DNA from: Candidatus Peregrinibacteria bacterium
GTDB taxonomy: Bacteria > Patescibacteriota > Gracilibacteria > Peribacterales > Peribacteraceae
Length of the DNA stretch: 64,000 bases
Direction: 5' to 3'
NCBI GenBank assembly: GCA_030649955.1
Contig: JAUSFD010000029.1
Coordinates: 81,065-145,064 of the forward strand
Position 1 is the first letter of the stretch, and each line of letters starts with the position of its first letter. Below are positions 45,301 through 51,417 of the stretch, piece after piece. The notes beneath the pieces are model-generated. The model made no database searches. It was given only the letters and a program-made list of their open reading frames with translations, and was not told where the DNA came from. A program made the translations under genes and the position numbers.

Positions 45301-46034
45301 GCTTGTTCCAAGCGGAACTTAATGTTCACAAGATCCTGCAGTGGCCCCTTCCCGGTATCAGGATCAATGTACATCATGTCATGCACTGTTTTTGCTAAAG
45401 GATCTTCTTTCTCGAGCTTCTGAGCGATATCCCTCATTTCGACGGTAGCCTTTACGAGCTCATTTGGATCTTTTTCCATCTTCAAAATCTGAAACTGCAG
45501 TTTAATTTCATGAACACGCATCCTTCTCTGCAAAATCGTATTTATCTCATCGACAACTTTCTCACGAGATCGTTCATGCTCCTGTAATTCTGGGGGGAGT
45601 GTCCCAAAGCGTGAGAGATATGCTGCTTTCTCTTCCGCGTATTCACGCAACATATCTACCCATAGATTCAAACATTCATCATTGAACAACTCGATTGCAA
45701 CGAGCGTATCTAACTGCTTAACCTTTTCTTCAGCATCTGCATTCACAAGTCTCGTTCTCTCTAGAAAGTAGCCGTTGAGTGCATCTGTATTTTTTGCTGA
45801 AGTTTGACTCACTTTGTCTTCCCGCGCTCCCCACTTTCGATTCAGTGCTTTCTTGGGATCTCGGAGAATTTCAGCCATTTCACTCGCTCTGAGCATCTGT
45901 TTACGAATCTGTTCTGCTCGAAGTGGCTCACTCAACTCCTTGAGTACATCGTACGAACTCACTTGGACTTCCTTTTTTTCCTTCTTCTCAGAAGGCGAGC
46001 CGACGTTCTGTTTGAGGTTATCTGGACCATTCAT
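39369..46034 (-). CDS. Giant protein of unknown function
   Basis: This 2221-residue protein is the largest gene in the window and matches no family I know. Residues 1 to about 760 are charged and helical with coiled-coil stretches. A hydrophobic segment lies at about 760-785. A proline-rich linker (repeats like PPPTKPPPEPPP) spans about 840-900. A further helical part is followed by hydrophobic segments at about 1130-1150 and 1215-1250 that could form a hairpin in the membrane. The last 900 residues are mixed alpha/beta without a motif I can name. There is no signal peptide. The DNA is visibly more AT-rich than its neighbours. It is the last gene of an operon with 46062-46688 and 46699-47115. 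Confidence 0.88.
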   Translation of the reverse strand: MNGPDNLKQNVGSPSEKKEKKEVQVSSYDVLKELSEPLRAEQIRKQMLRASEMAEILRDPKKALNRKWGAREDKVSQTSAKNTDALNGYFLERTRLVNADAEEKVKQLDTLVAIELFNDECLNLWVDMLREYAEEKAAYLSRFGTLPPELQEHERSREKVVDEINTILQRRMRVHEIKLQFQILKMEKDPNELVKATVEMRDIAQKLEKEDPLAKTVHDMMYIDPDTGKGPLQDLVNIKFRLEQAMKAKIPAEIEKVTRELEAKVDEIESVFDAYDLTLGRKLRDQMWTAPAGRGTRAIRCVSDLQELLKDHNNRLGVEEKAAVGKEDTLRTSLAQERRELTERSVRFRALAGQRRASITELLVGEGHVGIPYPDTAEGVIPMRVPRLDAKTIADLEVTRKESLEGSASYISEFSKSVLSGQWTLEEFVDHQLFGNINATRETLEARQKEAEDINSNWETDKIPEKLTPIGPHIPVVGGVEIPNAMSVPWTQWASSLFIDKGRKHQLLEKLRVSLQLPENYFQLSPEDQRKALAECPKIKSVINNIEESQAFLLGPLLNTMKGDNSVLQLVSDPKNKQYAKTQNLRPGVKPEQPDWWPAMEEEDIRLATELQPLILERNNNEPDILARFKGVDSLGKPPEWWNGQGGRPTAEVVREKAKGASYEELMRIYHALMRRIERRADVTDTAILQHLTLPKGKEDADEKFHKEAKWIYERLLRRERQLEQLFEFQHRSFRMAVDRNMTQHFGLSDLHKGLAPDFALDIFLPYYFKYGAPAAFVLYSYKKIRHPIEFVGKWRAKGWSSALQPSYFQRALSAPVTYPAEILNLVRRGGQLGKWGWNRYLGGGGTPPKTPITPSGTPPSSGSTPPDAPGKVPREPPPTKPPPEPPPTKPNGPESASRAAREASIAEKNLQIEKLLSEQISKLKPVGQGGVMDRYLGALTELRALEEQATQLAAEGLPKCLKAAEEARIQLIEGVLQEKNILKAGQTLSAQERTFFLSLHNMDCRNIANIDAIGSSLRAYKGGKYANVTSTLIDLGALGKGKVLALDAEMVGDLVRGAGLSLKPGEQAIGLVARTAEGGRGMSAIVRTGEGATVVREIRVAEGAESVLKAAEAARGLKAGTVVAGGFAVLDAALLGIDIYGLIQQQELTKQANATLDKQLHTANMFEKPGEKGRYYLRRSDGKLDENVYVDVKAGKQLMADRDSIAAYKVGADVLALGGSVTLLFAQSGVGVPVALATGTVTVVLHVMYAKKDWEKSRDIIKELPPWIIAACGSKRFTGSSEETFTTSWFLDTFIKPESMSPQIAEKALFAIFSGKLADKEFQKQHPDAHRAIAVHFISSTQTDKFFNEDFKSVILNYMYGHAVLHGKSHLDNIKNGILNLEKTQIENLFTDAAEFYLLHVKEHRFITYQFLVADLKGKKELSVEQKQILTSLGIANNDPRLQVAMLEREVTKMGKEVVFSRTLEEDWKLGTLQANNKTSQRHAPWTRARLVSDGVYSMIGSIDPKKSVYMPDIFEKSIRPLINAEEREQLAKLEQEHKRQSDLDLSEGLANTGTPDAPHRGVMHQWYGKKRAPEYQESVLDPYKRFLALRYMSLLHQNPEGKHLVQGLPFSLSLDIDTSVLSGQYSSQRYKQSLATESSEVERLVKREENQSNEVLNARQQVLSCLSTDFKPETHTLLHQRIDINQKYTPLLRQNPDIVAKLPPEKLGEIEVLQSEMMSNLQKVNLYRLCLRQANLRGAQKVSEVQGLPSTFLDETRKLGGDYAQRERILTSKLGQATDALKAIEQAWNVMKGAEHSREVFEEFETDEQAKLREPMAVRVLRDVFPEAIVVFSGEFSENKVEEHAAALREISTRITVEASARADYSGQKVQWIHCAEQRMNIDGKERQGYFVTFEYSSEFFGKKKEERRIATMTAVESDDRELMFSPIRYQDWSIPRRGDVARQVASFEFDRREKEQMERDTKTDIVTISQENAEKLNKMTQGERLIRAMKQNAYFLDIGANTYATNIGGNIMLVRFGPNGRLQYKKVDIQSMAKNIPAEPRDKDAEEQERMVQQARLIVASFPRGKTQISNPLPVPELTEQEKNAAKTLESLPDNAGFGAWQEAENGLLPEEFRKIQALPFENNLQASVMLTLADFRVDNPTYEWLMRDLDSIVQRMKAMNPKFAFDPAKQELFLKAMREELTKMSEDKKQGNIKSITPDMASDLFTRLSGRALELSQ

Positions 46035-46061
46035 ATGTGTTTTTTTTGAAAATGAGTTACG

Positions 46062-46688
46062 TCAGCGCTTCTTCGGTGAGGGGGGAAGCTGCACAGGACC
46101 TGGCATTTCGGGGTAACTCTCGTTTTCTCTCGGACGGTTCGGAGAAACTCCAGTAGCTGCTGCTGGAGCCTTCTGGTGCTCGCGCCCAAGATTCTCCGCC
46201 GTTGCCTTCGTGTCCCTGTTCAAATTCTCTCGTCCTGCATCTGTGGAGTACGAGTGGAGATAGGACATCACGCGGTTCCTCGCCTGCGGCCAGAGGTACT
46301 TGTACGCGAGGAAGGCAAGTCCCCCGAGGATCGCACCCTTTACTGCCAACTTCGCTCCTTTGCCTACTTTTTCTCTCAGGGATTTCCAGAACCCCTTCTT
46401 CTCCTGCATCTTCTCCGAAAACTGCTCACGATCACCGAAAACCTTTTCCACATTCTTAAGCTCACTTTGTAGTGCCTCCACAACTGCGGATTCATCTGGA
46501 TAACGAGGATCATCCTTCACTTCCTTGTATAACTTGGCGACGAGCTCCCCCTGAGCCTTCGCATTGCTAATCTTCGCCTGCATCTTCTCCCAGGACATCT
46601 TTCCCCCCTCCTGCTCCTGCACGATATCCACAGCCTTGCTAATGAGGGAGAATTCTGGGGAGCGCGATGGGGTTTGCTTATCTGCCAT
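46062..46688 (-). CDS. Single-pass membrane protein of the giant-protein operon
   Basis: This 208-residue protein has a helical cytoplasmic-type N-terminal part (about 1-105), one membrane helix (about 115-138, in KLAVKGAILGGLAFLAYKYL) and a polar, proline-rich tail. No family is recognised. The frame is open to 46775, but ATG 46688 (MADKQTPSR) starts 10 nt after the upstream gene's stop and avoids a long overlap. The giant-protein gene follows 27 nt after its stop, so the three genes form one operon. It could tether the giant protein at the membrane, which is only an inference from context. Confidence 0.75.
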   Translation of the reverse strand: MADKQTPSRSPEFSLISKAVDIVQEQEGGKMSWEKMQAKISNAKAQGELVAKLYKEVKDDPRYPDESAVVEALQSELKNVEKVFGDREQFSEKMQEKKGFWKSLREKVGKGAKLAVKGAILGGLAFLAYKYLWPQARNRVMSYLHSYSTDAGRENLNRDTKATAENLGREHQKAPAAATGVSPNRPRENESYPEMPGPVQLPPSPKKR

Positions 46689-46698
46689 GGGAGAGGAG

Positions 46699-47115
46699 TT
46701 ACGCAGGTACGGAAGAGGATTCCAGGAGAATGTGCCGTGCGGTTGAGAGCATTGCAGCGAGATCCACCTCCTCATCGCCTGTTGCTTTCTCTAAGAGAGG
46801 AACAATCATTACGGTGATGCCTTGTGGACCGAGGGCGAAGAAGAGTTCTTCGATGTCGGAGTCTGAGACATTCGCGAGATCGAGTGAATCGGCGAGCTTC
46901 GCGAGATCTGCTTCCGACTTCACTTCACGAGCTTTGTCCCGGAGCGTGCGCAGGTTCTTGTCCTGTACGTCCATGAACTCTACGCGAATCCGCTGCTGAT
47001 CTTCCGTGTCCCGGAAGGTGAGCTGCTCGACTTCGACTTTCCAGCCGTTCTGCACCTCCGCAGAGAGTGCATCGAAGAGCTTCTTTTCCTCCGGTGTGAG
47101 ATACAGTTGGTGCAT
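46699..47115 (-). CDS. Small soluble protein, first gene of the giant-protein operon
   Basis: This 138-residue protein is acidic and helical and belongs to no family I recognise. ATG 47115 lies 7 nt after TACCCT, so it should be the first gene on a leaderless message that continues through the membrane protein and the giant protein. The N-terminus (HQLYLTPEEKKLFDAL) looks like a short regulatory or adaptor domain, but no function can be named. Confidence 0.75.
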   Translation of the reverse strand: MHQLYLTPEEKKLFDALSAEVQNGWKVEVEQLTFRDTEDQQRIRVEFMDVQDKNLRTLRDKAREVKSEADLAKLADSLDLANVSDSDIEELFFALGPQGITVMIVPLLEKATGDEEVDLAAMLSTARHILLESSSVPA

Positions 47116-47122
47116 GGATGGA

Positions 47123-47128
47123 AGGGTA
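47123..47128 (-). promoter_or_regulatory. -10 element TACCCT of the giant-protein operon
   Basis: TACCCT on the minus strand ends 7 nt before ATG 47115. A TATAAT on the same strand at 47154-47159 could serve a longer alternative transcript. Confidence 0.5.
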
Positions 47129-47193
47129 CCAAGCTTCGGTGCTAAATCCAGTAATTATACCAAAATTTGGGGAGAATGGGAAGATTGAACGGC

Positions 47194-47292
47194 GAGGGCA
47201 GCGAAGGCAATAAAGGCAGGAAGGGCAGTGAGCATCCGACCGCTTTCTCGCATTTTGCCCTTCCTGCCCTCGCTGCCCTTGCTGCCCTTCCG
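47194..47292. repeat. Nonamer-unit inverted repeat, family C copy 1
   Basis: The left arm (47194-47229) is four 9-mers of the type GAGGGCAGC/AAAGGCAGG; the right arm (about 47255-47290) is four complementary 9-mers of the type CTGCCCTTC; the loop is about 25 nt. It lies in the 227-nt gap between the divergent giant-protein operon and zwf. A second copy is at 58592. Confidence 0.88.
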
Positions 47293-47325
47293 CGAGTCGT
47301 CCTTCCCTCCATACAGCCCCTTCAC

Positions 47326-47331
47326 TACGAT
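47326..47331 (+). promoter_or_regulatory. -10 element TACGAT for zwf
   Basis: TACGAT ends 11 nt before ATG 47343. Confidence 0.45.
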
Positions 47332-47342
47332 AGACCTTCACG

Positions 47343-48788
47343 ATGATCGCGAGTTCCTCCCCCTTCAGCTTCATCCTCTTCGGCGCCTCGGGGCACCTGG
47401 CAACGCTAAAGATCTACCCGGCGCTGTACGTGCTGGCGCTGAAGAAACGGTTCCCGAAGGAGTATGCCATCGTCGGGTACGCGCGGACAGAGATGGACGA
47501 TGCATCGTTCCGGAAATTGGTGGAGCAATCGATCCGCGCGAGCATGCCGGAGGTGACGGAGAAGGTGCTGGAGGAATTCCTGACGCACGTTTTCTACCAG
47601 CAGGGACAGTACGACAGTGAAGCGGACTTCAGCACACTCGCGAAGAAGCTCACGGCGATCGAGAAGGGGTGGAAGGATACTGTGCGCGTCGCGTACTTGA
47701 GCATCCCCCCCTCCGTCTTTCCGCAAGTGCTGCACAATCTCAACGCAGGGCAGGTGAGGACGGATCCTGTTCCCTTCCGCTGCATTGTGGAGAAGCCGGT
47801 GGGGAATGATCTGAAGAGTTTCGAGGAACTGCGCGAGCAGCTCATGACGAACTTCCGCGAAGGCGAGGTGTATTTGCTCGATCACTACCTGGGCAAGGAA
47901 GCCGTGCGCAACGTCTACTACCTGCGACTCGCAAACCCCATGCTCGAGCGCCTCTTCAAGAACACCCTCATTCGACATGTGGAGATCACCGCATCGGAAC
48001 CCGGAGGAATCGAGGGGCGCGCAGGCTACTTCGAGCACACGGGAACGTTCCGCGACATGTTCCAGAGTCACCTCCTCATGATCAGTTCGCTCCTCACGAT
48101 GCGACTCAGGGAAGGAGAGGGAACACTGATCGAAAGCCGGAAGAATGCGCTCGAACAGCTGTATCTACCGCCGGCTGCACACTTGAACGACATCGTGCTG
48201 CAGGGTCAGTACGCAGCGGGGACGGTCGACAAGAAACCGATCGTTGGGTACCGGCAGGAGAAGGACATCGCACCGGAGTCGCGCACGAACACGTACATCG
48301 CCCTCAAGCTCCAGTCACGCACGTCGCGTTGGGAGGGTGTGCCGTTCTATCTGCGTTCGGGGAAGAGGATGCACAAGAAGGAGACGCGCATCTCCATCGA
48401 ATTCCAGATGCCCTTCAATGTTGGCGAGGGCGCGAAGCCGAATCGCCTCGATATCATCCTCCAGGGCGAAGCCGGAATGCGCTTCCACCTACAGACGAAG
48501 CTCGGGGGATCGGAGCCGAAGTTCCGGCCGCTGCTCCTCGAGGATCCGCTCGTCTGCTTCGGCGATTGCTTACCCGAGCACGGGCTCCTGGTTCTCGAGG
48601 CGATCAATGGCAAGCAGCAGTGGTTCCTCACCTTCGAGGAAGTACGCACCGCGTGGCGCTTGCTCGAGCCGTTGCAAGTGCACCTCGATCGACCAGAAAC
48701 TCCACTCTTCCTCTACCCCGCCGGAAGCGATGGGCCAGAAGAGGCGAAGATGTGGATACAGAAGGATGGGCTGCAGTGGTTGGAGTAA
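47343..48788 (+). CDS. zwf: Glucose-6-phosphate 1-dehydrogenase
   Basis: This 481-residue enzyme oxidises glucose-6-phosphate to 6-phosphogluconolactone with NAD(P)+. It has the coenzyme-binding FILFGASGHLATLKIYPAL stretch at the N-terminus and the active-site LLDHYLGKEAV motif (about 175), then the GTFRDMFQSHL and SGKRMHKKETRI stretches. Length is typical. The glycine motif reads GASGHLA rather than GASGDLA. The next gene on the same strand encodes the following enzyme of the pathway. Confidence 0.96.
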   Translation: MIASSSPFSFILFGASGHLATLKIYPALYVLALKKRFPKEYAIVGYARTEMDDASFRKLVEQSIRASMPEVTEKVLEEFLTHVFYQQGQYDSEADFSTLAKKLTAIEKGWKDTVRVAYLSIPPSVFPQVLHNLNAGQVRTDPVPFRCIVEKPVGNDLKSFEELREQLMTNFREGEVYLLDHYLGKEAVRNVYYLRLANPMLERLFKNTLIRHVEITASEPGGIEGRAGYFEHTGTFRDMFQSHLLMISSLLTMRLREGEGTLIESRKNALEQLYLPPAAHLNDIVLQGQYAAGTVDKKPIVGYRQEKDIAPESRTNTYIALKLQSRTSRWEGVPFYLRSGKRMHKKETRISIEFQMPFNVGEGAKPNRLDIILQGEAGMRFHLQTKLGGSEPKFRPLLLEDPLVCFGDCLPEHGLLVLEAINGKQQWFLTFEEVRTAWRLLEPLQVHLDRPETPLFLYPAGSDGPEEAKMWIQKDGLQWLE

Positions 48789-48797
48789 ACGAGCTGC

Positions 48798-48909
48798 TGC
48801 CCTCATCCCCGGCCCTTCTCCCGGACGCGGGAGAAGGGTGACGAAGTCATGGAACAAACAGAAACATCCCTCTCTCCCGAATACGGGAGAGAGGCTAGGG
48901 GTGAGGGCA
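48798..48909. repeat. MITE-like REP doublet, copy 2
   Basis: It has the same inverted ends (TGCCCTCATC / GTGAGGGCA) and the same two hairpins as copy 1 at 37627, in reverse orientation. The spacer between the hairpins has diverged. It occupies the gap between zwf and pgl, and its right end lies 11 nt before the pgl -10 box. Confidence 0.88.
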
Positions 48910-48919
48910 CTGCCACCGC

Positions 48920-48925
48920 TACAAT
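48920..48925 (+). promoter_or_regulatory. -10 element TACAAT for pgl
   Basis: TACAAT ends 7 nt before ATG 48933, directly after the REP doublet. Confidence 0.55.
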
Positions 48926-48932
48926 CACAACA

Positions 48933-49637
48933 ATGCCGTACCGTCTCATTGAGACCACCACCGACTCTGACTTCGTCCGCACCAGCGTCGATCGCATGAA
49001 GTCGATCATCACGGAAGCAATCGAGGAACGCGGCATCTGCATCCTCGGCCTCTCGGGTGGATCAACGCCGAGGCCGATCTACGAGGCGCTGGGGAAGGAA
49101 CCTGGCATTGATTGGTCGAAGGTGTGGATCTTCCTCACGGACGACCGATACATTCGCGCGGACGACCCGAAGAGCAATCAGTTCTTGCTGCGCTCGACAC
49201 TCTTGAAACATGCGACGGTTCCCGAGTCACAGATCATCGTGCCGGATACATCACTCCCAATCGATGAGTGTATTGCGCAGTACGACACGTGGATTGGAGA
49301 TCTGCTGAAGAAGGGAACTCCTGATCTCATCACGTACGGCATGGGCGACGATGGGCACATTGCTTCACTGTTCCCACCGCTCGCTGAACCCCATCTGAAG
49401 GCATGTGTGATTCATACAACAACCCCTTCGACAGGCTCAGGGCAAGCTGATCGCTTCGATGTCCACGATCGCATTAGTGTGACCCTCCCGGTTCTGAAGA
49501 CAGCGAATCACGGGCTCTTCTTCCTCAAGGGAGAAGTGAAGAAACGCGTGTGGGAGGAGATGATGGCGAGTGAGGAAGATGAGACACGATGGCCGGCGAA
49601 GGGGGTACTTCCTCGGAGCACCGTCATCCTCGGCTGA
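48933..49637 (+). CDS. pgl: 6-phosphogluconolactonase
   Basis: This 234-residue DevB/SOL-type enzyme hydrolyses 6-phosphogluconolactone, the product of Zwf. Family marks are GLSGGSTPRPIYEAL (about 35), WIFLTDDRYI (about 65), the ITYGMGDDGHIASLFP motif (about 135) and the late VTLPVLKTANHGLFFLKG stretch. Between them, residues of the type PSTGSGQA (about 166-173) come from a short dispersed repeat, CCTTCGACAGGCTCAGGG at 49426-49443, inserted in frame in a surface loop. The upstream open frame to 48849 is repeat DNA, so ATG 48933 is the start. Confidence 0.94.
   Translation: MPYRLIETTTDSDFVRTSVDRMKSIITEAIEERGICILGLSGGSTPRPIYEALGKEPGIDWSKVWIFLTDDRYIRADDPKSNQFLLRSTLLKHATVPESQIIVPDTSLPIDECIAQYDTWIGDLLKKGTPDLITYGMGDDGHIASLFPPLAEPHLKACVIHTTTPSTGSGQADRFDVHDRISVTLPVLKTANHGLFFLKGEVKKRVWEEMMASEEDETRWPAKGVLPRSTVILG
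49426..49445. repeat. Dispersed short repeat inserted in the pgl frame
   Basis: CCTTCGACAGGCTCAGGGCA is a known kind of widely scattered palindromic repeat, here read through as the peptide STGSGQ. A degenerate copy lies outside genes at 32638. Confidence 0.75.
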
Positions 49638-49643
49638 GTGCGA

Positions 49644-50771
49644 CTATTGCTCTAGCTGAAGTCGCTCCTGCGCCTTGGTGAACGCCTTCGCGTAGACTAC
49701 CGGATCCGATGAGAGCGGTGCCCCTTCGCGGAATTGCACGCCCGTCGCCTCGTGGAATCCCTGTGCATTCCGCTCGATCCCCGTGAGCTCGAAGATCGCC
49801 TGGAATGCCTGCGCATCCTCATGCCCCCTGCGCATCTCATACAACTTCACGAGCGCTTGCATCCCTTGCAGTGACGAGAGAACACCGACACCGCGCGTGG
49901 CGATGCCATGCAATCCTTCGAAGGCAACGACGTACGGCCACTTGTCTGGTGACTCCTCCATCTTCTGCGCGAACGAGGGATCGAGGAAGTTCGGCATCTT
50001 CGTCACTATGAGGCCATCCGTATTAAAGGTGGGGTACAGCCGTGTGTGCTCGTCGCCGGGGCGTTTGACGGCGAGGGAGTCTGTCGCGCTCGCGCGCGGC
50101 CAGAGCATCTTCCCCGTACTCAGATTCTCTACCGGCCAGTTGTACCCGGCGATAGGGTCTTCCTTCCCCTGCAAGTACCGTGAGACGATGACCGCCTGGC
50201 CCTCCTGCGGACCACGCTCCTCCACGATGCGCTTGTCAGATACTCCGCAGTAGGCGAGCGGGATTGTAGCATCCGCGGCACGCCTCACTTCTTCACCCTC
50301 GCCCTCCAACTCGAAGAGTACCTTCATCTCCGGCGTAGAATTCCCGCCACCGAGGACGAACATGTTCCCGCGCAGACGCTCCCTGTCGATGCCCTTGCCA
50401 CCGAGGAATTGCACGCGTTCCTGCGGAAAACCACCAGCGCGCGTAAGTGTATTCACTAATGAGAGGTGCGCAGCGAAATTATCGGGGTGGGGTTTGTCTG
50501 AAATTCCGGTCCCCGTGTACAAGCCGCCCCCTGCCATGGACACATTCTCCTTCCGCAGAGTCTCGAGATTGAGGCCGAATGCGAGCATGAACTGGCGTGC
50601 TGCTTGCACCTCCTGCAGCTCCCTCTGCAGCTGTTGATCTGCAGTAATGAGCCTCTCGACAACACTATGATTCGCACCGAGAGTCCTATCCAAAAATGCA
50701 TGGAGGATGCGAGTACGCTCGGGACTCTTCTGAGCGAAGTGTTGTTCGATTGTCTTTCCAGTTTCTGCCAT
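49644..50771 (-). CDS. Hypothetical protein, possibly an enzyme-like fold
   Basis: This 375-residue soluble protein has a helical N-terminal part (about 1-70) and a larger alpha/beta region with glycine-rich stretches (AGGGLYTGTG about 80; FVLGGGNSTPE about 137) and a tyrosine/tryptophan-rich middle. I do not recognise it; the glycine loops could bind a nucleotide or sugar phosphate. It is convergent with pgl (6 nt between stops). The start ATG 50771 has TATTCT immediately before it, too close to be its promoter; TACGGT 21 nt upstream is more likely. Confidence 0.78.
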   Translation of the reverse strand: MAETGKTIEQHFAQKSPERTRILHAFLDRTLGANHSVVERLITADQQLQRELQEVQAARQFMLAFGLNLETLRKENVSMAGGGLYTGTGISDKPHPDNFAAHLSLVNTLTRAGGFPQERVQFLGGKGIDRERLRGNMFVLGGGNSTPEMKVLFELEGEGEEVRRAADATIPLAYCGVSDKRIVEERGPQEGQAVIVSRYLQGKEDPIAGYNWPVENLSTGKMLWPRASATDSLAVKRPGDEHTRLYPTFNTDGLIVTKMPNFLDPSFAQKMEESPDKWPYVVAFEGLHGIATRGVGVLSSLQGMQALVKLYEMRRGHEDAQAFQAIFELTGIERNAQGFHEATGVQFREGAPLSSDPVVYAKAFTKAQERLQLEQ

Positions 50772-50817
50772 AGAATAGGGAGAAAAGGCATTACCGTAGA
50801 TTGTGATTTGTGGAAAA

Positions 50818-51207
50818 TCAATCCCAACTCAACTCCCGGAAGTGATCAACAACCCGTCCTCCCGCGACGCAAATGAGATCGAGACGGTACGCTCCGTCGT
50901 ACTCGTGCTCGGCAATCCACCGCTGTGCGGAACGCTGGAGCTTCTTCAACTTCTGCCAGTCCGCACTCATCTCTGGCCGGAAGTTCTCATCCAAGTGCGC
51001 GCGAGTCTTCACCTCCGCGAACACGAGCACAGCATCCACGGGATCGAAAGCGATGATGTCGATCTCATCACGGCCGAGGCGGACATTGCGCTCCTTAATT
51101 GTGTACCCAAGCTTCAGCAAGTACACCGATGCGATTCCTTCACCCGCCCTCCCGGTGCGGATGTGCGGCGGCGTTGCCATGAATAAATCCTCAAAAACGG
51201 AACTCAT
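50818..51207 (-). CDS. yraN: YraN/UPF0102 family protein
   Basis: This 129-residue protein has the family's endonuclease-like fold: GRAGEGIASVYLLKLGY, then RNVRLGRDEIDIIAFD and the VFAEVKTR catalytic-type motif (D, E, K of a restriction-endonuclease-like core). Its cellular job is unsettled; roles in recombination or Holliday-junction processing have been proposed. ATG 51207 follows TAGCCT by 6 nt; a second in-frame ATG lies at 51180. It is divergent from the comM-like gene, a common neighbour of yraN in other bacteria. Confidence 0.9.
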   Translation of the reverse strand: MSSVFEDLFMATPPHIRTGRAGEGIASVYLLKLGYTIKERNVRLGRDEIDIIAFDPVDAVLVFAEVKTRAHLDENFRPEMSADWQKLKKLQRSAQRWIAEHEYDGAYRLDLICVAGGRVVDHFRELSWD

Positions 51208-51213
51208 GAATAC

Positions 51214-51219
51214 AGGCTA
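51214..51219 (-). promoter_or_regulatory. -10 element TAGCCT for yraN
   Basis: TAGCCT on the minus strand ends 6 nt before ATG 51207. Confidence 0.45.
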
Positions 51220-51361
51220 GGTCACTCGAGACACTGTGAGAGGAGTGCTCAGGAGATTTGGTGGCCGATATGCGGACTCCTCAGCTTCTGTAAGGACTTC
51301 CGGCGTTCTACTGGGGAGGAGTACTCCTCAATAAAGTTGAACGATCGTCCACCTTCTTTCG

Positions 51362-51389
51362 TTGCGGGAGAGGTGTACGAGAGTACACT
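51362..51389 (+). promoter_or_regulatory. Promoter TTGCGG-N16-TACACT for the comM-like operon
   Basis: TTGCGG (51362-51367) and TACACT (51384-51389) precede ATG 51418 by 28 nt, giving a leader of about 22 nt. Confidence 0.5.
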
Positions 51390-51417
51390 CGTATCAAAAG
51401 CGCCTCCCTCCACTCCC

